A DNA stretch of 64,000 bases, from contig NZ_WEZG01000001.1 of assembly GCF_009176975.1 (NCBI RefSeq), forward strand, positions 558,001 to 622,000. Direction: 5' to 3'. Below the pieces are notes generated by a model. The model searched no databases and was not told the origin of the DNA. It worked only from the letters and a program-made list of their open reading frames with translations. Positions 1 through 9,468 of this stretch are shown in pieces. Positions within the stretch are counted from its first letter, which is position 1; the number at the start of each line of letters is the position of its first letter. This stretch comes from Aureimonas psammosilenae (lineage in GTDB: Bacteria > Pseudomonadota > Alphaproteobacteria > Rhizobiales > Rhizobiaceae). The position numbers and the translations under genes are program-made.

Positions 1-831
1 AAGTACGGCGAGATGTCGACACTCGGCAACTATATGTTCCAGAGCTTCAATTTCCGTTCGAAATCGAAACTCCGGCCATTCTACAGCCTCGTCGCCTCGA
101 TCACCGCGGAGGAGCTCGGTCACGTCGAACTCGTGTCCAACGGCGTCGCGATGGTGGCCAACGGTCCGGACAAGGAGGGTGCCGATGCCGGCGACGGCGG
201 CGACATCTCCAAGGCGCCCTTCGAGGACATGAAGGATATCCGCTCGGCGGCCTCTTTCCTGTCGGGCGCGGGCGGTGCCATGCCGGTGGATTCCAACGGG
301 CTGTCGTGGAACAAGGACTTCATCACCTCGACCGGCAACGTCGTGGTAGACCTTCTCCATAACTTCCACCTCGAATGCGGCGCGCGCCTCCATAAGCTGC
401 GCGTCTACGAGACGGTTACCGACCCGACGAGCCGCGCCGTTTGCGGTTATCTTCTGGTGCGCGGTTCGGTTCACGCCCATGCCTACGCGCTGGCGCTGAA
501 GAAGATCACTGGCGTCGATCTCGACAAGTTCCTGCCGACGCCGAACATCCTCTTGGACAAGATCCCGGAATGCCAGCAATATCTGGCGGAAGGGTCGCAT
601 CGGCGCCTGTATACGTTCAGCCCGAACGACTACAAGGAAATGTCCGGCATCTGGGGCAATGGCGAGACCGCGCTGCCGGGCGATCCGCCGGGCGAGCTGG
701 AAGTCGTCGACGGCTTCCCGGATGGCGGCAAGATCCATCAGTTGACCGGCATTCCGTCGGCTTTCACGCCGGATTACGCGCCGGAGGAAATGTTCGAGAT
801 CGCGACCAAGCTCTACAAGGCTTCGCGCTGA
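1..831 (+). CDS. Manganese catalase, 3' part (5' end lies before the window)
   Basis: The reading frame is open from base 1 and ends at a TGA at 829-831; the first codons (KYGEMSTLGNYMFQSFNF) are internal family sequence, so the true start is upstream. About 276 residues are visible. The product resembles non-heme manganese catalases, which disproportionate hydrogen peroxide at a dinuclear Mn centre. The segment EELGHVELV near visible residue 38 carries Glu and His of the kind that ligate the Mn pair in this family, and the C-terminal part (SVHAHAYALALKKITGVD) also fits. The next gene downstream is glyS, 105 bases away and separated by a strong hairpin, so the two are probably separate transcription units. 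The family call is from remembered family sequence, not a search. Confidence 0.88.
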   Translation, partial: KYGEMSTLGNYMFQSFNFRSKSKLRPFYSLVASITAEELGHVELVSNGVAMVANGPDKEGADAGDGGDISKAPFEDMKDIRSAASFLSGAGGAMPVDSNGLSWNKDFITSTGNVVVDLLHNFHLECGARLHKLRVYETVTDPTSRAVCGYLLVRGSVHAHAYALALKKITGVDLDKFLPTPNILLDKIPECQQYLAEGSHRRLYTFSPNDYKEMSGIWGNGETALPGDPPGELEVVDGFPDGGKIHQLTGIPSAFTPDYAPEEMFEIATKLYKASR

Positions 832-841
832 TCCAACCTTT

Positions 842-872
842 CTGCGGCGCGGGGTTCGTCCTCGCGCCGCAG
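842..872 (+). terminator. Hairpin terminator after the Mn catalase
   Basis: A perfect 10-bp inverted repeat (842-851 CTGCGGCGCG and 863-872 CGCGCCGCAG) with an 11-nt loop lies just after the catalase stop. The following bases (gctcgtctt) are only moderately T-rich, so termination strength is uncertain. Confidence 0.6.
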
Positions 873-936
873 GCTCGTCTTGCATTCCAGGCCCGGCCAT
901 GGTGTTTCGCGCCAAACCACCTTCCGCCGGACGACG

Positions 937-3063
937 ATGCCCGATCTTCTGCTTGAACTGCGCTCCGAGGAAATTCCGGCCCGTATGCAGCGCAAGGCTG
1001 CCGGGGACCTCAGGAAGCTCGTGACGGACGGCCTCGTGGAAGCGGGTCTGACCTATGAGGGCGCCCGCGAATACTGGACGCCGCGCCGCCTCACCCTCGA
1101 CATCCGCGGTCTCGACGCGCGCTCCAAGGATACTGTGGAAGAGCGCAAGGGACCGCGCACCGACGCCAACGAAAAGGCGATCGAGGGTTTTTTGCGCGGT
1201 GCCGGCCTCAACTCCGTCAGCGAGGCGGAAGTCCGCACCGATCCGAAGAAGGGCGACTTCTTCGTCGCCGTGATCCGCAAGGCGGGCCGGCCGACGGACG
1301 AGATCATCGCCGAACTCGTGCCCGCCGTCATCCGCGACTTCCCCTGGCCGAAGTCCATGCGCTGGGGCAAGGCCTCGCGCGAGCCGGGCGCGATGCGCTG
1401 GGTGCGCCCGCTTCAGTCGATCCTCTGCACCTTCGGGCCCGAAACCGAGGAGCCGGTGGTGGTGGACTTCACCGTCGGCGGCATTCGCTCGGGCAATACG
1501 ACTGTCGGGCACCGTTTTCACGCGCCGGAAGAAATCACGGTGCGCCGCTTCGACGATTACGTCGACAAGCTCGGTCGCGCTTTCGTGGTGCTCGACGCCG
1601 AACGCCGCCGCGAGATCATCCGCACCGACGCCGAGCATCTGGCCTTCGCGCAAGGGCTCGAGGTCGTGGCCGACGAGGGGCTTCTGGAAGAAGTGTCAGG
1701 CCTCGTGGAATGGCCGCAGGTGCTGATGGGCACGTTCGAGGAAAGCTTCCTTGCCATCCCGCCGGAAGTCGTGCGCCTCACCATTCGCGCCAACCAGAAG
1801 TGCTTCGTGACGAAGCCGATCGGCGGGGAGGGGCTGTCGAACAAGTTCCTGCTCGTGTCCAACATCGAGGCGAGCGACGGCGGCCTAGAAATCGCGCGCG
1901 GCAACGGCAAGGTGGTGCGCGCCCGGCTGTCGGACGCGCTTTATTTTTGGCAGACCGACCAGGGCGGTCTACCGGATCTCGAAAGCCTGAAGCTTTCCGG
2001 CGCCGATCTCGGGCTCGACCTCGCCAAGCCCCTCGACCAGCGCATGGCGAAGCTCGACGCCCTGAACGTTACCTTCCACGCCAAGCTCGGCAGCCAAGGG
2101 CAACGCGTCCGGCGCATCGCAGCGCTGGCTCAAGAGATCGCGCCGCTGGTCGGGGCCGATCCGGCGCTTGCCAAGCGCGCGGCGCTTCTCGCCAAAGCCG
2201 ATCTCACCACCGAAGCCGTGGGCGAGTTTCCCGAGCTCCAAGGCTTGATGGGCCGGCGCTATGCCGCGCTTCAAGGCGAACACCCGTCCGTCCAGGCCGC
2301 GATCGAAGATCACTACAAGCCGCTTGGGCCCTCCGACGCGGTGCCGAGCGATCCGGTGGCGATCACGGTGGCGCTCGCCGACAAGCTCGACACGCTCGTC
2401 GGCTTCTGGGCGATCGACGAGAAGCCGACCGGCTCCAAAGACCCCTATGCTCTGCGTCGCGCCGCGCTCGGCGTGATCCGCATTCTTCTCGCGAACAAGC
2501 TCACGGTCAAACTCGGCAGCGTGATGCCGGCCGGCGATCTCCTGTCCTTCTTCCACGACCGTTTGAAGGTGCAGCTTCGCGACGAGGGCGCGCGCCACGA
2601 TCTGGTGGATGCGGTTCTGTCGGGCGGCGGGGACGGCGCGCGCGACGACCTTCTCGACATCGCGCGCCGTATCGAGGCGCTCGGTCGCCTGCTCGCCACC
2701 GAGGACGGCCGCAATCTCCTGGCCGCTTATCGCCGTGCCGCGAACATCCTGGCCGCCGAGGAAAAGAAGGGGACGCGGATCGGGGATGTTCTCGACCTTT
2801 CGCTTCTCACTGAGCCGGAAGAGCGAGCGCTTGCCGGCGCGGTGGATCGCGCCGAGATCGAGCTTGCCGAAGCGATGGGAACGGAGAACTACGACCACGC
2901 CGCGACCGCCCTGGCACGGCTGCGCCTTCCGGCCGACGCCTTTTTCGACAAGGTGCTCGTCAACGCCGAGGACGAGAAGCTGCGCGCCAACCGCCTGGCG
3001 CTTCTGGCGCGCATCCGGGCTGCGATGCATCAGGTCGCCGACTTCTCCAAGATCGCCGGCTGA
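937..3063 (+). CDS. glyS: Glycyl-tRNA synthetase, beta subunit
   Basis: Encodes 708 residues, the usual size for bacterial GlyS. The beta subunit of the alpha2beta2 glycyl-tRNA synthetase recognises tRNA-Gly and works with GlyQ, which is not in view and would be expected upstream of the catalase. The start at 937 gives the family N-terminus [17 protein letters not shown]; an in-frame ATG at 880 would add 19 residues unlike the family. Internal family sequence such as GHRFHAP, LVEWP and NQKCF is present, and the C-terminal end ([23 protein letters not shown]) matches the DALR-like anticodon-binding tail. No frameshift or missing segment is seen. Confidence 0.97.
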   Translation: MPDLLLELRSEEIPARMQRKAAGDLRKLVTDGLVEAGLTYEGAREYWTPRRLTLDIRGLDARSKDTVEERKGPRTDANEKAIEGFLRGAGLNSVSEAEVRTDPKKGDFFVAVIRKAGRPTDEIIAELVPAVIRDFPWPKSMRWGKASREPGAMRWVRPLQSILCTFGPETEEPVVVDFTVGGIRSGNTTVGHRFHAPEEITVRRFDDYVDKLGRAFVVLDAERRREIIRTDAEHLAFAQGLEVVADEGLLEEVSGLVEWPQVLMGTFEESFLAIPPEVVRLTIRANQKCFVTKPIGGEGLSNKFLLVSNIEASDGGLEIARGNGKVVRARLSDALYFWQTDQGGLPDLESLKLSGADLGLDLAKPLDQRMAKLDALNVTFHAKLGSQGQRVRRIAALAQEIAPLVGADPALAKRAALLAKADLTTEAVGEFPELQGLMGRRYAALQGEHPSVQAAIEDHYKPLGPSDAVPSDPVAITVALADKLDTLVGFWAIDEKPTGSKDPYALRRAALGVIRILLANKLTVKLGSVMPAGDLLSFFHDRLKVQLRDEGARHDLVDAVLSGGGDGARDDLLDIARRIEALGRLLATEDGRNLLAAYRRAANILAAEEKKGTRIGDVLDLSLLTEPEERALAGAVDRAEIELAEAMGTENYDHAATALARLRLPADAFFDKVLVNAEDEKLRANRLALLARIRAAMHQVADFSKIAG

Positions 3064-3378
3064 AGGCTGCTTGGGACGGAAGGGCGGCCTGATCCTTTCC
3101 TTCCGTCTGCCATATTTCGCCACAAATGCTGACCGGCGACGCTTCTTGAGATGGACAAGTAAGCCGGGAAAGCTTCACGCAAGGCTATTTTTGTCAGTAA
3201 AAACAATTATTTAAGATAAATTCTCCCTTAATATTACAATTCGTGATCGCATGTGATCGCTTCTGCCCGGAACCTGCCGGATTGGGCCGTCACAAGCACC
3301 TCACCAGCCGCTGGCGAAGGGGTTGAAACCGCAAGGGTTTCGCGAGAATGGGCCGGCGACTTCGAGGGGAATGGGTGA
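3064..3378. other. Intergenic region glyS to GH25 gene: hairpin and AT-rich promoter region
   Basis: The first 45 bases hold an inverted repeat (3075-3083 GACGGAAGG and 3099-3107 CCTTCCGTC, 15-nt loop) that may terminate glyS. Bases 3180-3240 are markedly AT-rich for this genome and contain TTGTCA (3191-3196) followed 18 bases later by GATAAA (3215-3220), a plausible sigma70-type promoter for the GH25 gene with a leader of about 150 bases. No small gene is supported. Confidence 0.45.
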
Positions 3379-4848
3379 ATGCCGACATTCAGCGCCGTTC
3401 GTTCGGCTGCCATCACGCTTGGCCTGTCGCTTGTCTGCGCCGGGCTGGCATTGGGCGTCGTCCCGGCGAAAGCCGCCTGGGACAAGCCCTGGCAATCGGC
3501 CGACAGGGCGCTGGTGATTGACGCCTACGAGTTCAATCCGATCGACTGGAAGGAACTCACCTCCGACAAGCGCATCGTTGGTTTCGTCAACAAGGCGTCC
3601 GACGGTCTGCCGCCGGACTGGAACTGCCGGGGCAAGAAGGGCGACGACGAGTTGCTCTGCAAGAACCGCTGGTGGAAATATTCCGTCACGCAGGAACTCT
3701 ACATGACGCGCCGGGCCATGGCGAAGGAGCTCGGCCTGAAATGGGGCGCCTATCATCTCGGCCGTCCGGGCAATCCGCGCGAGCAGGCCGATCACTTCAT
3801 CGACTTCACCAAGCCGGGCCCGGACGAGCTGATCGCGCTCGACATCGAGGACAACACGTCCGAATGGATGTCGCTGGCCGATGCCGAAATCTTCGCCCAG
3901 CAGGTTTTCATCCGCACCGGCCGCTACCCCGTTCTCTATACGAACGGCTCCACCGCCAAGTGGATTTCCGACTACAAGGAAAAGTACAAGCTTCTGTCGC
4001 GCCTGCCGCTCTGGTACGCGCGCTATCGCGACGACATCACGGGCAAGTTCCCAGAGAATACCTGGCCGAGCTATGCGCTCTGGCAGTTCTCCTCCATGCA
4101 TAACTGCTCCACCCGCAAGTGCCCTTATCGCATCAAGGGCGCCAAGAACGACATCGACGTCAATGTCTCGCCGCTCGACGTCGCCGGCCTTCGCGCCGCT
4201 TGGCCCTTCAACGAGCTGGTGCGCCCGCTGGACGAGCCCAAACCCAATCTCGTCGCGAGCCTCGGCCAGAAGGCCGGCGGCCTCGTCACCGCCTTCGCAG
4301 GCAAGGTGGCGGAGATCGCCGAGCCCGGAATGCGCCATGTGGAGAAGGTGATCGCCGGCGAGGTCGCTCTGCCGAACCCGCCCGCGCCGGCTCCCGTCCA
4401 GCCGGCCTCCGCGCCGCCCGAAACCAAGGTCACGACGCTGATCTCCGCCTATGGACCGGCCGAGGAGCGCCGCCGCCCGGTTCTCGATCCACTGCAGCTT
4501 CTGACCGAGACCGCGCGCCGCGAGAAGGAAGCGGCCAGGAGCGAGGGCGAAGGCGCAAGCTTCGATAAGCTCGAGCCCGAAATGAAGAAAGTCGCGGCGA
4601 TCGCGGCGGAGCCGGCCAAGGCCGTGGCCGCGCCCGCACCGAAGGAGTCCAGCCTGGACGACATGGCGAAGTCCCGCATCCGCGCTTGGCTCGGCGCCGC
4701 CGACCCGATGAACCGCCGCAGCGTCCTCGCCTTGCCGGTGGTCGAGGTTTCGCAGATGCCCGCGACCTCCACCGGCCGCGCCGACCGGCTCGGCTCCCGC
4801 TTGTCGGCCGACAGCCGGGTCAGCGACGCCTTCGTCGCCACGCGCTGA
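3379..4848 (+). CDS. Secreted GH25-family muramidase with a long Pro/Ala-rich tail
   Basis: A 489-residue protein with a signal peptide (residues 1 to about 32, hydrophobic core then AKA-A) followed by a glycoside hydrolase family 25 domain (about 43-270). Family hallmarks are visible: VIDAYEFN near residue 47, the acidic LDIED at 154-158 that carries the catalytic Asp/Glu pair, YALWQFSS, and DIDVNV near the end of the domain. GH25 enzymes cleave the beta-1,4 MurNAc-GlcNAc bond of peptidoglycan. Residues 275-489 are a low-complexity Pro/Ala/Glu-rich extension without a recognisable domain, possibly a periplasmic linker or wall-associated region. The function (cell-wall remodelling versus attack on other cells) is not shown by the context. 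Confidence 0.85.
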   Translation: MPTFSAVRSAAITLGLSLVCAGLALGVVPAKAAWDKPWQSADRALVIDAYEFNPIDWKELTSDKRIVGFVNKASDGLPPDWNCRGKKGDDELLCKNRWWKYSVTQELYMTRRAMAKELGLKWGAYHLGRPGNPREQADHFIDFTKPGPDELIALDIEDNTSEWMSLADAEIFAQQVFIRTGRYPVLYTNGSTAKWISDYKEKYKLLSRLPLWYARYRDDITGKFPENTWPSYALWQFSSMHNCSTRKCPYRIKGAKNDIDVNVSPLDVAGLRAAWPFNELVRPLDEPKPNLVASLGQKAGGLVTAFAGKVAEIAEPGMRHVEKVIAGEVALPNPPAPAPVQPASAPPETKVTTLISAYGPAEERRRPVLDPLQLLTETARREKEAARSEGEGASFDKLEPEMKKVAAIAAEPAKAVAAPAPKESSLDDMAKSRIRAWLGAADPMNRRSVLALPVVEVSQMPATSTGRADRLGSRLSADSRVSDAFVATR

Positions 4849-4892
4849 ACGACCGGCCCGCGAGCCGCCGAAACATTCGCGAAAAAAATCTC

Positions 4893-5085
4893 TTGACGGT
4901 CGGAACCGATGTTTCGGCCGTTTGTTATTGAGGCAACATCGCTCGTCGCGAATGGTCGGAAAGGCCTAGCCCCCCTCAGGGCCTCCCGACTAAGACGCAC
5001 GGTGTCGTTGAAGGCACGTCCAGCACCCCTCTGGACGATCTTTGAGAGCAGCGGCCGCCCCCTCGAGCCGCTGCTCTCCTCGTTT
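4893..5085 (+). ncRNA. Candidate structured small RNA
   Basis: The gene-free 301 bases between the GH25 gene and tsaC hold three successive hairpins: 4955-4959 plus 4962-4966 with 4980-4984 plus 4986-4990; 5018-5023 with 5031-5036 (GTCCAG/CTGGAC, 7-nt loop); and 5044-5055 with 5067-5078, a perfect 12-bp stem. A TTGACG hexamer lies at 4893-4898, but I see no convincing -10 element, so the 5' end is a guess. I do not recognise a known RNA family. It could instead be a terminator plus the structured leader of tsaC, whose start is at 5150. Confidence 0.35.
5044..5078 (+). terminator. Strong intergenic hairpin upstream of tsaC
   Basis: A perfect 12-bp stem (GAGAGCAGCGGC at 5044-5055 pairing with 5067-5078) with an 11-nt loop, followed by ctcgtttgtgg, a weak U-tract. 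It is the natural 3' end of the candidate RNA upstream or a terminator of read-through from the GH25 gene. Confidence 0.6.
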
Positions 5086-5149
5086 GTGGGGTTCGTTTTC
5101 AAGCACATCGAGATTTTGCCAAGCCCTCGCTTCCATGCGATGGAACGGC

Positions 5150-6154
5150 ATGCCTCGCCTTCTTTCCATTTCCGATCCGAACGCGATCACTGACGCCGTG
5201 CGCCTTCTGGCCGCCGGGCGTCTCGTCGCGATCCCGACGGAAACGGTCTATGGCCTCGGGGCCGACGCCTGTTCCGGGGAAGGAGTCGCCGCGATCTTCG
5301 CCGCCAAGGGGCGGCCGCGCTTCAATCCGCTGATCGCCCATGTGTCCTCGCTCGCCATGGCCGAGGAACACGCCGTCTTCGACCCGGTGTCGCGTGGTCT
5401 CGCCGAGCGGTTCTGGCCGGGACCCTTGACGCTCGTCCTGCCGGCAAGGGAGGGCTCCGATATCCACCCGCTGGTGCGGGCCGGCTTGCCGACTTTGGCG
5501 CTTCGCATGCCGCATGGCGCCGCGCGCGACGTCATCCAGGCCCTCGGCCGGCCCGTCGCCGCGCCCAGCGCCAATCGGTCCGGCAAGGTCAGCCCAACAA
5601 GCGCGGCCCATGTCGCGCGCTCGCTCGGCGAAGCGGTGGATCTTGTGCTCGATGCGGGATCGGCCGGCGTCGGTCTGGAATCCACCATCCTGCGCGTGGG
5701 CGAGGATCGCATTCATCTCCTGCGCCCCGGCGGCCTGGACGTCGCCGAGATCGAGGCGGCAAGCGGCCTTCCCGTCGTCGCGGTGGGGGAGGGGAGCGCG
5801 ATCGAAGCGCCCGGCCAGCTTCGCTCGCATTATGCGCCGGACGGCGCGGTGCGGCTCGGTGCGCGCTCCGTCGAACCCGGCGAATGGCTGGTGCGCTTCG
5901 GCGAGGAAGCCGTGGCGGGCGAAGAGAAGGCCGCAGGAATCAGCCAACTCAGCGCCGCGCGCGATCTTCGCGAAGCCGCCGCCAATCTTTTTGCCATCCT
6001 CACCGAACTCGACCGGCCGGACATCGCGCGCATCGCCGTGATGCCGGTGCCGGATCATGGCCTCGGAATGGCGATCAACGATCGCCTCAGCCGCGCCGCC
6101 GCTCCGCGACACGACATGCATGATGCGGATGCCTTCATCCGCGAGGAGGACTGA
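5150..6154 (+). CDS. tsaC: L-threonylcarbamoyladenylate synthase (Sua5/YwlC type)
   Basis: Encodes 334 residues with the start at 5150 (MPRLLSISDP); in-frame codons further upstream run through the hairpin region and look untranslated. The enzyme makes threonylcarbamoyl-AMP from threonine, bicarbonate and ATP, the first step of t6A modification of ANN-decoding tRNAs. The YrdC domain is clear (PTETVYGLGADA, KGRPRFNPLIAHV, PSANRSGKVSPT), and a C-terminal Sua5 domain follows (SHYAPDG near residue 225), so this is the long form rather than the short TsaC. Its stop overlaps the ATG of the next gene (TGATG at 6152-6156) with a GAGGAGG ribosome site inside the coding end, so the pair is translationally coupled. 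Confidence 0.95.
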   Translation: MPRLLSISDPNAITDAVRLLAAGRLVAIPTETVYGLGADACSGEGVAAIFAAKGRPRFNPLIAHVSSLAMAEEHAVFDPVSRGLAERFWPGPLTLVLPAREGSDIHPLVRAGLPTLALRMPHGAARDVIQALGRPVAAPSANRSGKVSPTSAAHVARSLGEAVDLVLDAGSAGVGLESTILRVGEDRIHLLRPGGLDVAEIEAASGLPVVAVGEGSAIEAPGQLRSHYAPDGAVRLGARSVEPGEWLVRFGEEAVAGEEKAAGISQLSAARDLREAAANLFAILTELDRPDIARIAVMPVPDHGLGMAINDRLSRAAAPRHDMHDADAFIREED

Positions 6155-7581
6155 TGGACGACCTGACGCCCGACCTTTCCCCGGCTCTCGCCGAGCGTTT
6201 CGCCGCGATCGTCGGTTCGGCCAACGCGCTGCGCGAAGCCGATCTGATCCAGCCCTACCTTATCGAGCCGCGCGATCTCTATCGCGGGCAGACCCGCCTC
6301 GTGCTGCGGCCGAGAACGGTGGAGGAGGTGTCCGCCATCCTGAGCTTGGCTTGCGAAACGCGCACGCCCGTCGTGCCGCAAGGCGGCAATACCGGGCTCG
6401 TCGGCGGCCAGTCGCCGCGCGGGCATGACGAGATCGTCCTGTCCCTGTCGCGGCTCGACCGCATTCGCGAGGTCGATCCCGTCGGCCGCGTTCTCGTCGC
6501 GGAAGCCGGCGTCGTGCTTGCCAGGGCGCAGGCTGCCGCCAGCGAGGTCGGGCTGCTCCTGCCCTTGTCGCTCGGCTCGGAAGGTTCCTGCCAGATCGGC
6601 GGCAACCTGTCTTCCAATGCCGGCGGCACGGCGGTGATCGCCTATGGCAACGCGCGCGATCTTTGCCTCGGCGTGGAGGCGGTGCTGCCGACCGGCGAAG
6701 TGGTGGAAGGGTTGCGGCGGCTGCGCAAGGACAATCGCGGCTACGACTGGAAGGATCTTCTGATCGGCGCGGAAGGAACGCTCGGCATCATCACGGCGGC
6801 CGTTCTGAAGCTCTTCCCGAAGCCGGCGGGGCGCGAGGTCGCCTATGTCGGCCTGCGCTCTCCGGAAGACGCCGTCGCGCTTCTCGGCCGGGCGCAGGAC
6901 CGCGCGGGAAGCCAGTTGACCGGCTTCGAGCTGATGGCCCGCACCGCCATGGAATTCACGCTTCGCCATACGCGGGGCGCGCGCGACCCGTTGGGAGCGG
7001 CCTATCCATGGTACGTCCTCATGGAAATCTCCTCACAGCGCTCCGCTGAGGACGCCCGCGAAACCATGGAAACCGTTCTGGAGAATGCGCTGGAAGAAGG
7101 CGTGATCGAGGATGCGGCCATCGCGCAGTCCTTGTCGGACGCCGCCGACTTCTGGCGGATGCGCGAGGAGATGAGCTGGGCGCAGAAGCCGGAAGGCGGC
7201 TCGATCAAGCACGACGTCGCCGTGCCCGTCGCGCGCATTCCCGAATTCTTCCACGCCGCGGATGCCGCCGTCCTCGCCGCGATGCCGGGCGCGCGCATCG
7301 CGGCCTTCGGGCATCTCGGCGACGGCAACATCCACTACAACATCTCGCAGCCCATCGGCGCGGATAAGGAAACGTTCCTGCAGCGCTGGGTGGAGATCAA
7401 CGACATTGTCCACGCCATCGTTCTGTCCATGGACGGCACCTTCTCGGCCGAGCATGGCATCGGGCAGTTGAAGCGCGAGGAACTCGCCCGCGTGAAGGCG
7501 GGACCGGAGATCGAACTGATGCGGCGCTTGAAGGAGACCTTCGATCCTTACCGCATTCTAAACCCCGGAAAAGTCGTTTAA
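6154..7581 (+). CDS. FAD-binding oxidoreductase of the D-lactate/D-2-hydroxyglutarate dehydrogenase family
   Basis: A 475-residue flavoprotein. The FAD-binding type 4 domain occupies about residues 40-215 (PQGGNTGLVGGQSP), and the C-terminal FAD-linked oxidase domain follows, with the family signature FSAEHGIGQLK near residue 430 and HLGDGNIHYN near 390. Such enzymes oxidise D-2-hydroxy acids (D-lactate, D-2-hydroxyglutarate or glycolate) and pass electrons on; the exact substrate cannot be told from sequence alone. It overlaps tsaC by one base and is likely cotranscribed, a neighbour pair I recall from other Rhizobiales. Confidence 0.88.
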   Translation: MDDLTPDLSPALAERFAAIVGSANALREADLIQPYLIEPRDLYRGQTRLVLRPRTVEEVSAILSLACETRTPVVPQGGNTGLVGGQSPRGHDEIVLSLSRLDRIREVDPVGRVLVAEAGVVLARAQAAASEVGLLLPLSLGSEGSCQIGGNLSSNAGGTAVIAYGNARDLCLGVEAVLPTGEVVEGLRRLRKDNRGYDWKDLLIGAEGTLGIITAAVLKLFPKPAGREVAYVGLRSPEDAVALLGRAQDRAGSQLTGFELMARTAMEFTLRHTRGARDPLGAAYPWYVLMEISSQRSAEDARETMETVLENALEEGVIEDAAIAQSLSDAADFWRMREEMSWAQKPEGGSIKHDVAVPVARIPEFFHAADAAVLAAMPGARIAAFGHLGDGNIHYNISQPIGADKETFLQRWVEINDIVHAIVLSMDGTFSAEHGIGQLKREELARVKAGPEIELMRRLKETFDPYRILNPGKVV

Positions 7582-7750
7582 AGTTCCTTTCAAGTTTTCG
7601 TCTTGCTAACCTTGGAAAGGGTCATCAACACTTAACCGCCTTTCTTAGGTTGCCTGCAAGATGGCGCCGATAATGTCGTCTCATCAAAGGCCGGGAAACA
7701 ACGGCCGCCCAAGGTGCCATCACCGGCGCCGGTAAGCAGAGGCGAAGATC

Positions 7751-8329
7751 ATGCAACAGGCGACTTCTTCCAGTTTGCGTCCCGAATGGGCCAATGCGCC
7801 GATCCGCATCGACCCGACCTTTCTCGACCGCAAGCAGGTTCTGGAAACCACCGACGACGGCGAGACCGTCACCTACCGCATCGACAAGCGCGGCGTCGCG
7901 ATCCAGCGCCGGCTTCAGCGCTCCGGCGTGCCGATGACGATCGCCCTGCCGCCGGCCGCCTTTGCCGGCGTCGCGGCGAGAGCGATGGAAAGCGAGGACG
8001 GCACCGTCACGGTGACGCTGGAACTCTTCCACAACGACCCGAAACTCTGCGTGCCCTTGCTGGTCGCGACCGATCTCTTCGATGTCGCGGCCGATTGGCG
8101 CGGCTGGTCGGAGCTCTTCTCGCTTCCCATGCTGATGGTGGAAGCCAGCGGGCAGGTCACGGCGCTGGAAGAAACCCTCGGCGGCATCCGTTCCTCGCAG
8201 CCGACCTCGCGCCGTTCGGGCGCCAGCGGCAGCCGCCATCGCCGGCCGCGCTTCCTCGCCCGCCGCAAGCCGGGCGGCCTTGGAATGCGCATGATCGTGG
8301 CGGGCGACGAGATCATCGCCCGCGACTGA
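7751..8329 (+). CDS. DUF6101 family protein
   Basis: Encodes 192 residues (MQQATSSSLRPEWANAPIR). It resembles uncharacterised Rhizobiales proteins that, as I remember, sit convergent to ubiA, as here. No signal peptide, membrane segment or catalytic motif is evident. The body (about residues 15-150) is mixed alpha/beta, and the tail is basic (RRSGASGSRHRRPRFLARRK near 155-175), which could bind nucleic acid or phospholipid; that is only inference. Its stop lies 10 bases from the stop of ubiA on the other strand. No function is assigned. Confidence 0.75.
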   Translation: MQQATSSSLRPEWANAPIRIDPTFLDRKQVLETTDDGETVTYRIDKRGVAIQRRLQRSGVPMTIALPPAAFAGVAARAMESEDGTVTVTLELFHNDPKLCVPLLVATDLFDVAADWRGWSELFSLPMLMVEASGQVTALEETLGGIRSSQPTSRRSGASGSRHRRPRFLARRKPGGLGMRMIVAGDEIIARD

Positions 8330-8339
8330 ATCTGAATGC

Positions 8340-9344
8340 TCAGGTCGGGATCGGGAACGAAAGCGACCAGAGCGCCGAGAAGACGAAGCCGGAAAAGACG
8401 ATCCAGCCGAACAACCCGTTGGATCGGAACAGCCGCAGGCAGTCGGCCGGGTCCTCGATATCGAGGGAGCGGATCTGCCAAAGCATCTGCGCGGCGCCCA
8501 CTAGGAGGCCCGCATAGGCCGGCCAGGACGGCCCGGCCGCGCCGTCTTCGGTGAGAAGGCAGGCGCACAGGAAGCAGAAGATCGCGCCGCCGTAGAGCAT
8601 CGCCAGCGCCTGTTTCGTGCGCGCGCCGAAGAGCCGCGCCGTCGAGCGGACGCCGACCAGCGCGTCGTCCTCCTTGTCCTGATGGGCGTAGATCGTGTCG
8701 TAGCCGACCGTCCAGAGAATGCTGCCGGCGTAGAGCAGCAAGGCCGGCGGGGCGAGAGCGCCCCAATAGGCCGCCCAGCCCATCAGCGCGCCCCAGGAAA
8801 AGGCGAAGCCGAGGCCGAGCTGCGGCCAGTCCGTCACCCTTTTCAGGAAGGGATAGACCGCGACGACGCCGAGCGAGGCGATGCCGAGCACCACCGCGAA
8901 GAGATTGAACTGGATCAGAACCAGGAAGCCGACCAGCGCCTGGACCACCAGAAACGCCTTCGCTTGGGCCCGCGACACCCGGCCTGAGGGCAGGGGACGC
9001 GAACGGGTGCGCGCGACCTTGGCGTCGATTCGCTCGTCCACCAGATCGTTATAGGTGCAGCCGGCCCCGCGCATCGCCACGGACCCGACCAGAAACAGCG
9101 CCAGATGCCAGAGCATCGGCAGGCCCGTCGCCATGGCGGAAGGGGCGATCGCCTGCGGCGCGAGGGCCGCCGACCACCAGCAGGGCCACATCAGAAGCTG
9201 CCAGCCGATCGGCCGGTCCCAGCGGGCGAGCTGGGCATAGGGCCACAACCATCGCGGCAGGACGCGGTAGACCCAATTGTTGCTCGGCGCGTCCGAGACG
9301 CGGTCGCCGAGCGGCGTTTCGATCGGATGGAGCTTCGAAGACAT
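8340..9344 (-). CDS. ubiA: 4-hydroxybenzoate octaprenyltransferase
   Basis: Integral membrane prenyltransferase of ubiquinone synthesis that attaches the polyprenyl chain to 4-hydroxybenzoate. The start at 9344 (MSSKLHPIE) gives 334 residues; an upstream in-frame ATG at 9380 would give 346. The first Asp-rich motif ([20 protein letters not shown]) and the second ([15 protein letters not shown]) are both present and bind the Mg-prenyl diphosphate. About eight to nine hydrophobic segments are visible. It is divergent from purD with 124 bases between the starts, and convergent with the DUF6101 gene. Confidence 0.95.
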   Translation of the reverse strand: MSSKLHPIETPLGDRVSDAPSNNWVYRVLPRWLWPYAQLARWDRPIGWQLLMWPCWWSAALAPQAIAPSAMATGLPMLWHLALFLVGSVAMRGAGCTYNDLVDERIDAKVARTRSRPLPSGRVSRAQAKAFLVVQALVGFLVLIQFNLFAVVLGIASLGVVAVYPFLKRVTDWPQLGLGFAFSWGALMGWAAYWGALAPPALLLYAGSILWTVGYDTIYAHQDKEDDALVGVRSTARLFGARTKQALAMLYGGAIFCFLCACLLTEDGAAGPSWPAYAGLLVGAAQMLWQIRSLDIEDPADCLRLFRSNGLFGWIVFSGFVFSALWSLSFPIPT

Positions 9345-9468
9345 CGCGGCAGACTTCGATCTCTCCGGCTCCGGCGTCAAGCCTTGGCGGAGGGGAATTG
9401 GACTTGACCAAGCCTGCGAACCGTTCGTAAGCGCTCAATCAACTTTTTGTAGACTTTCGCGAGACGCC

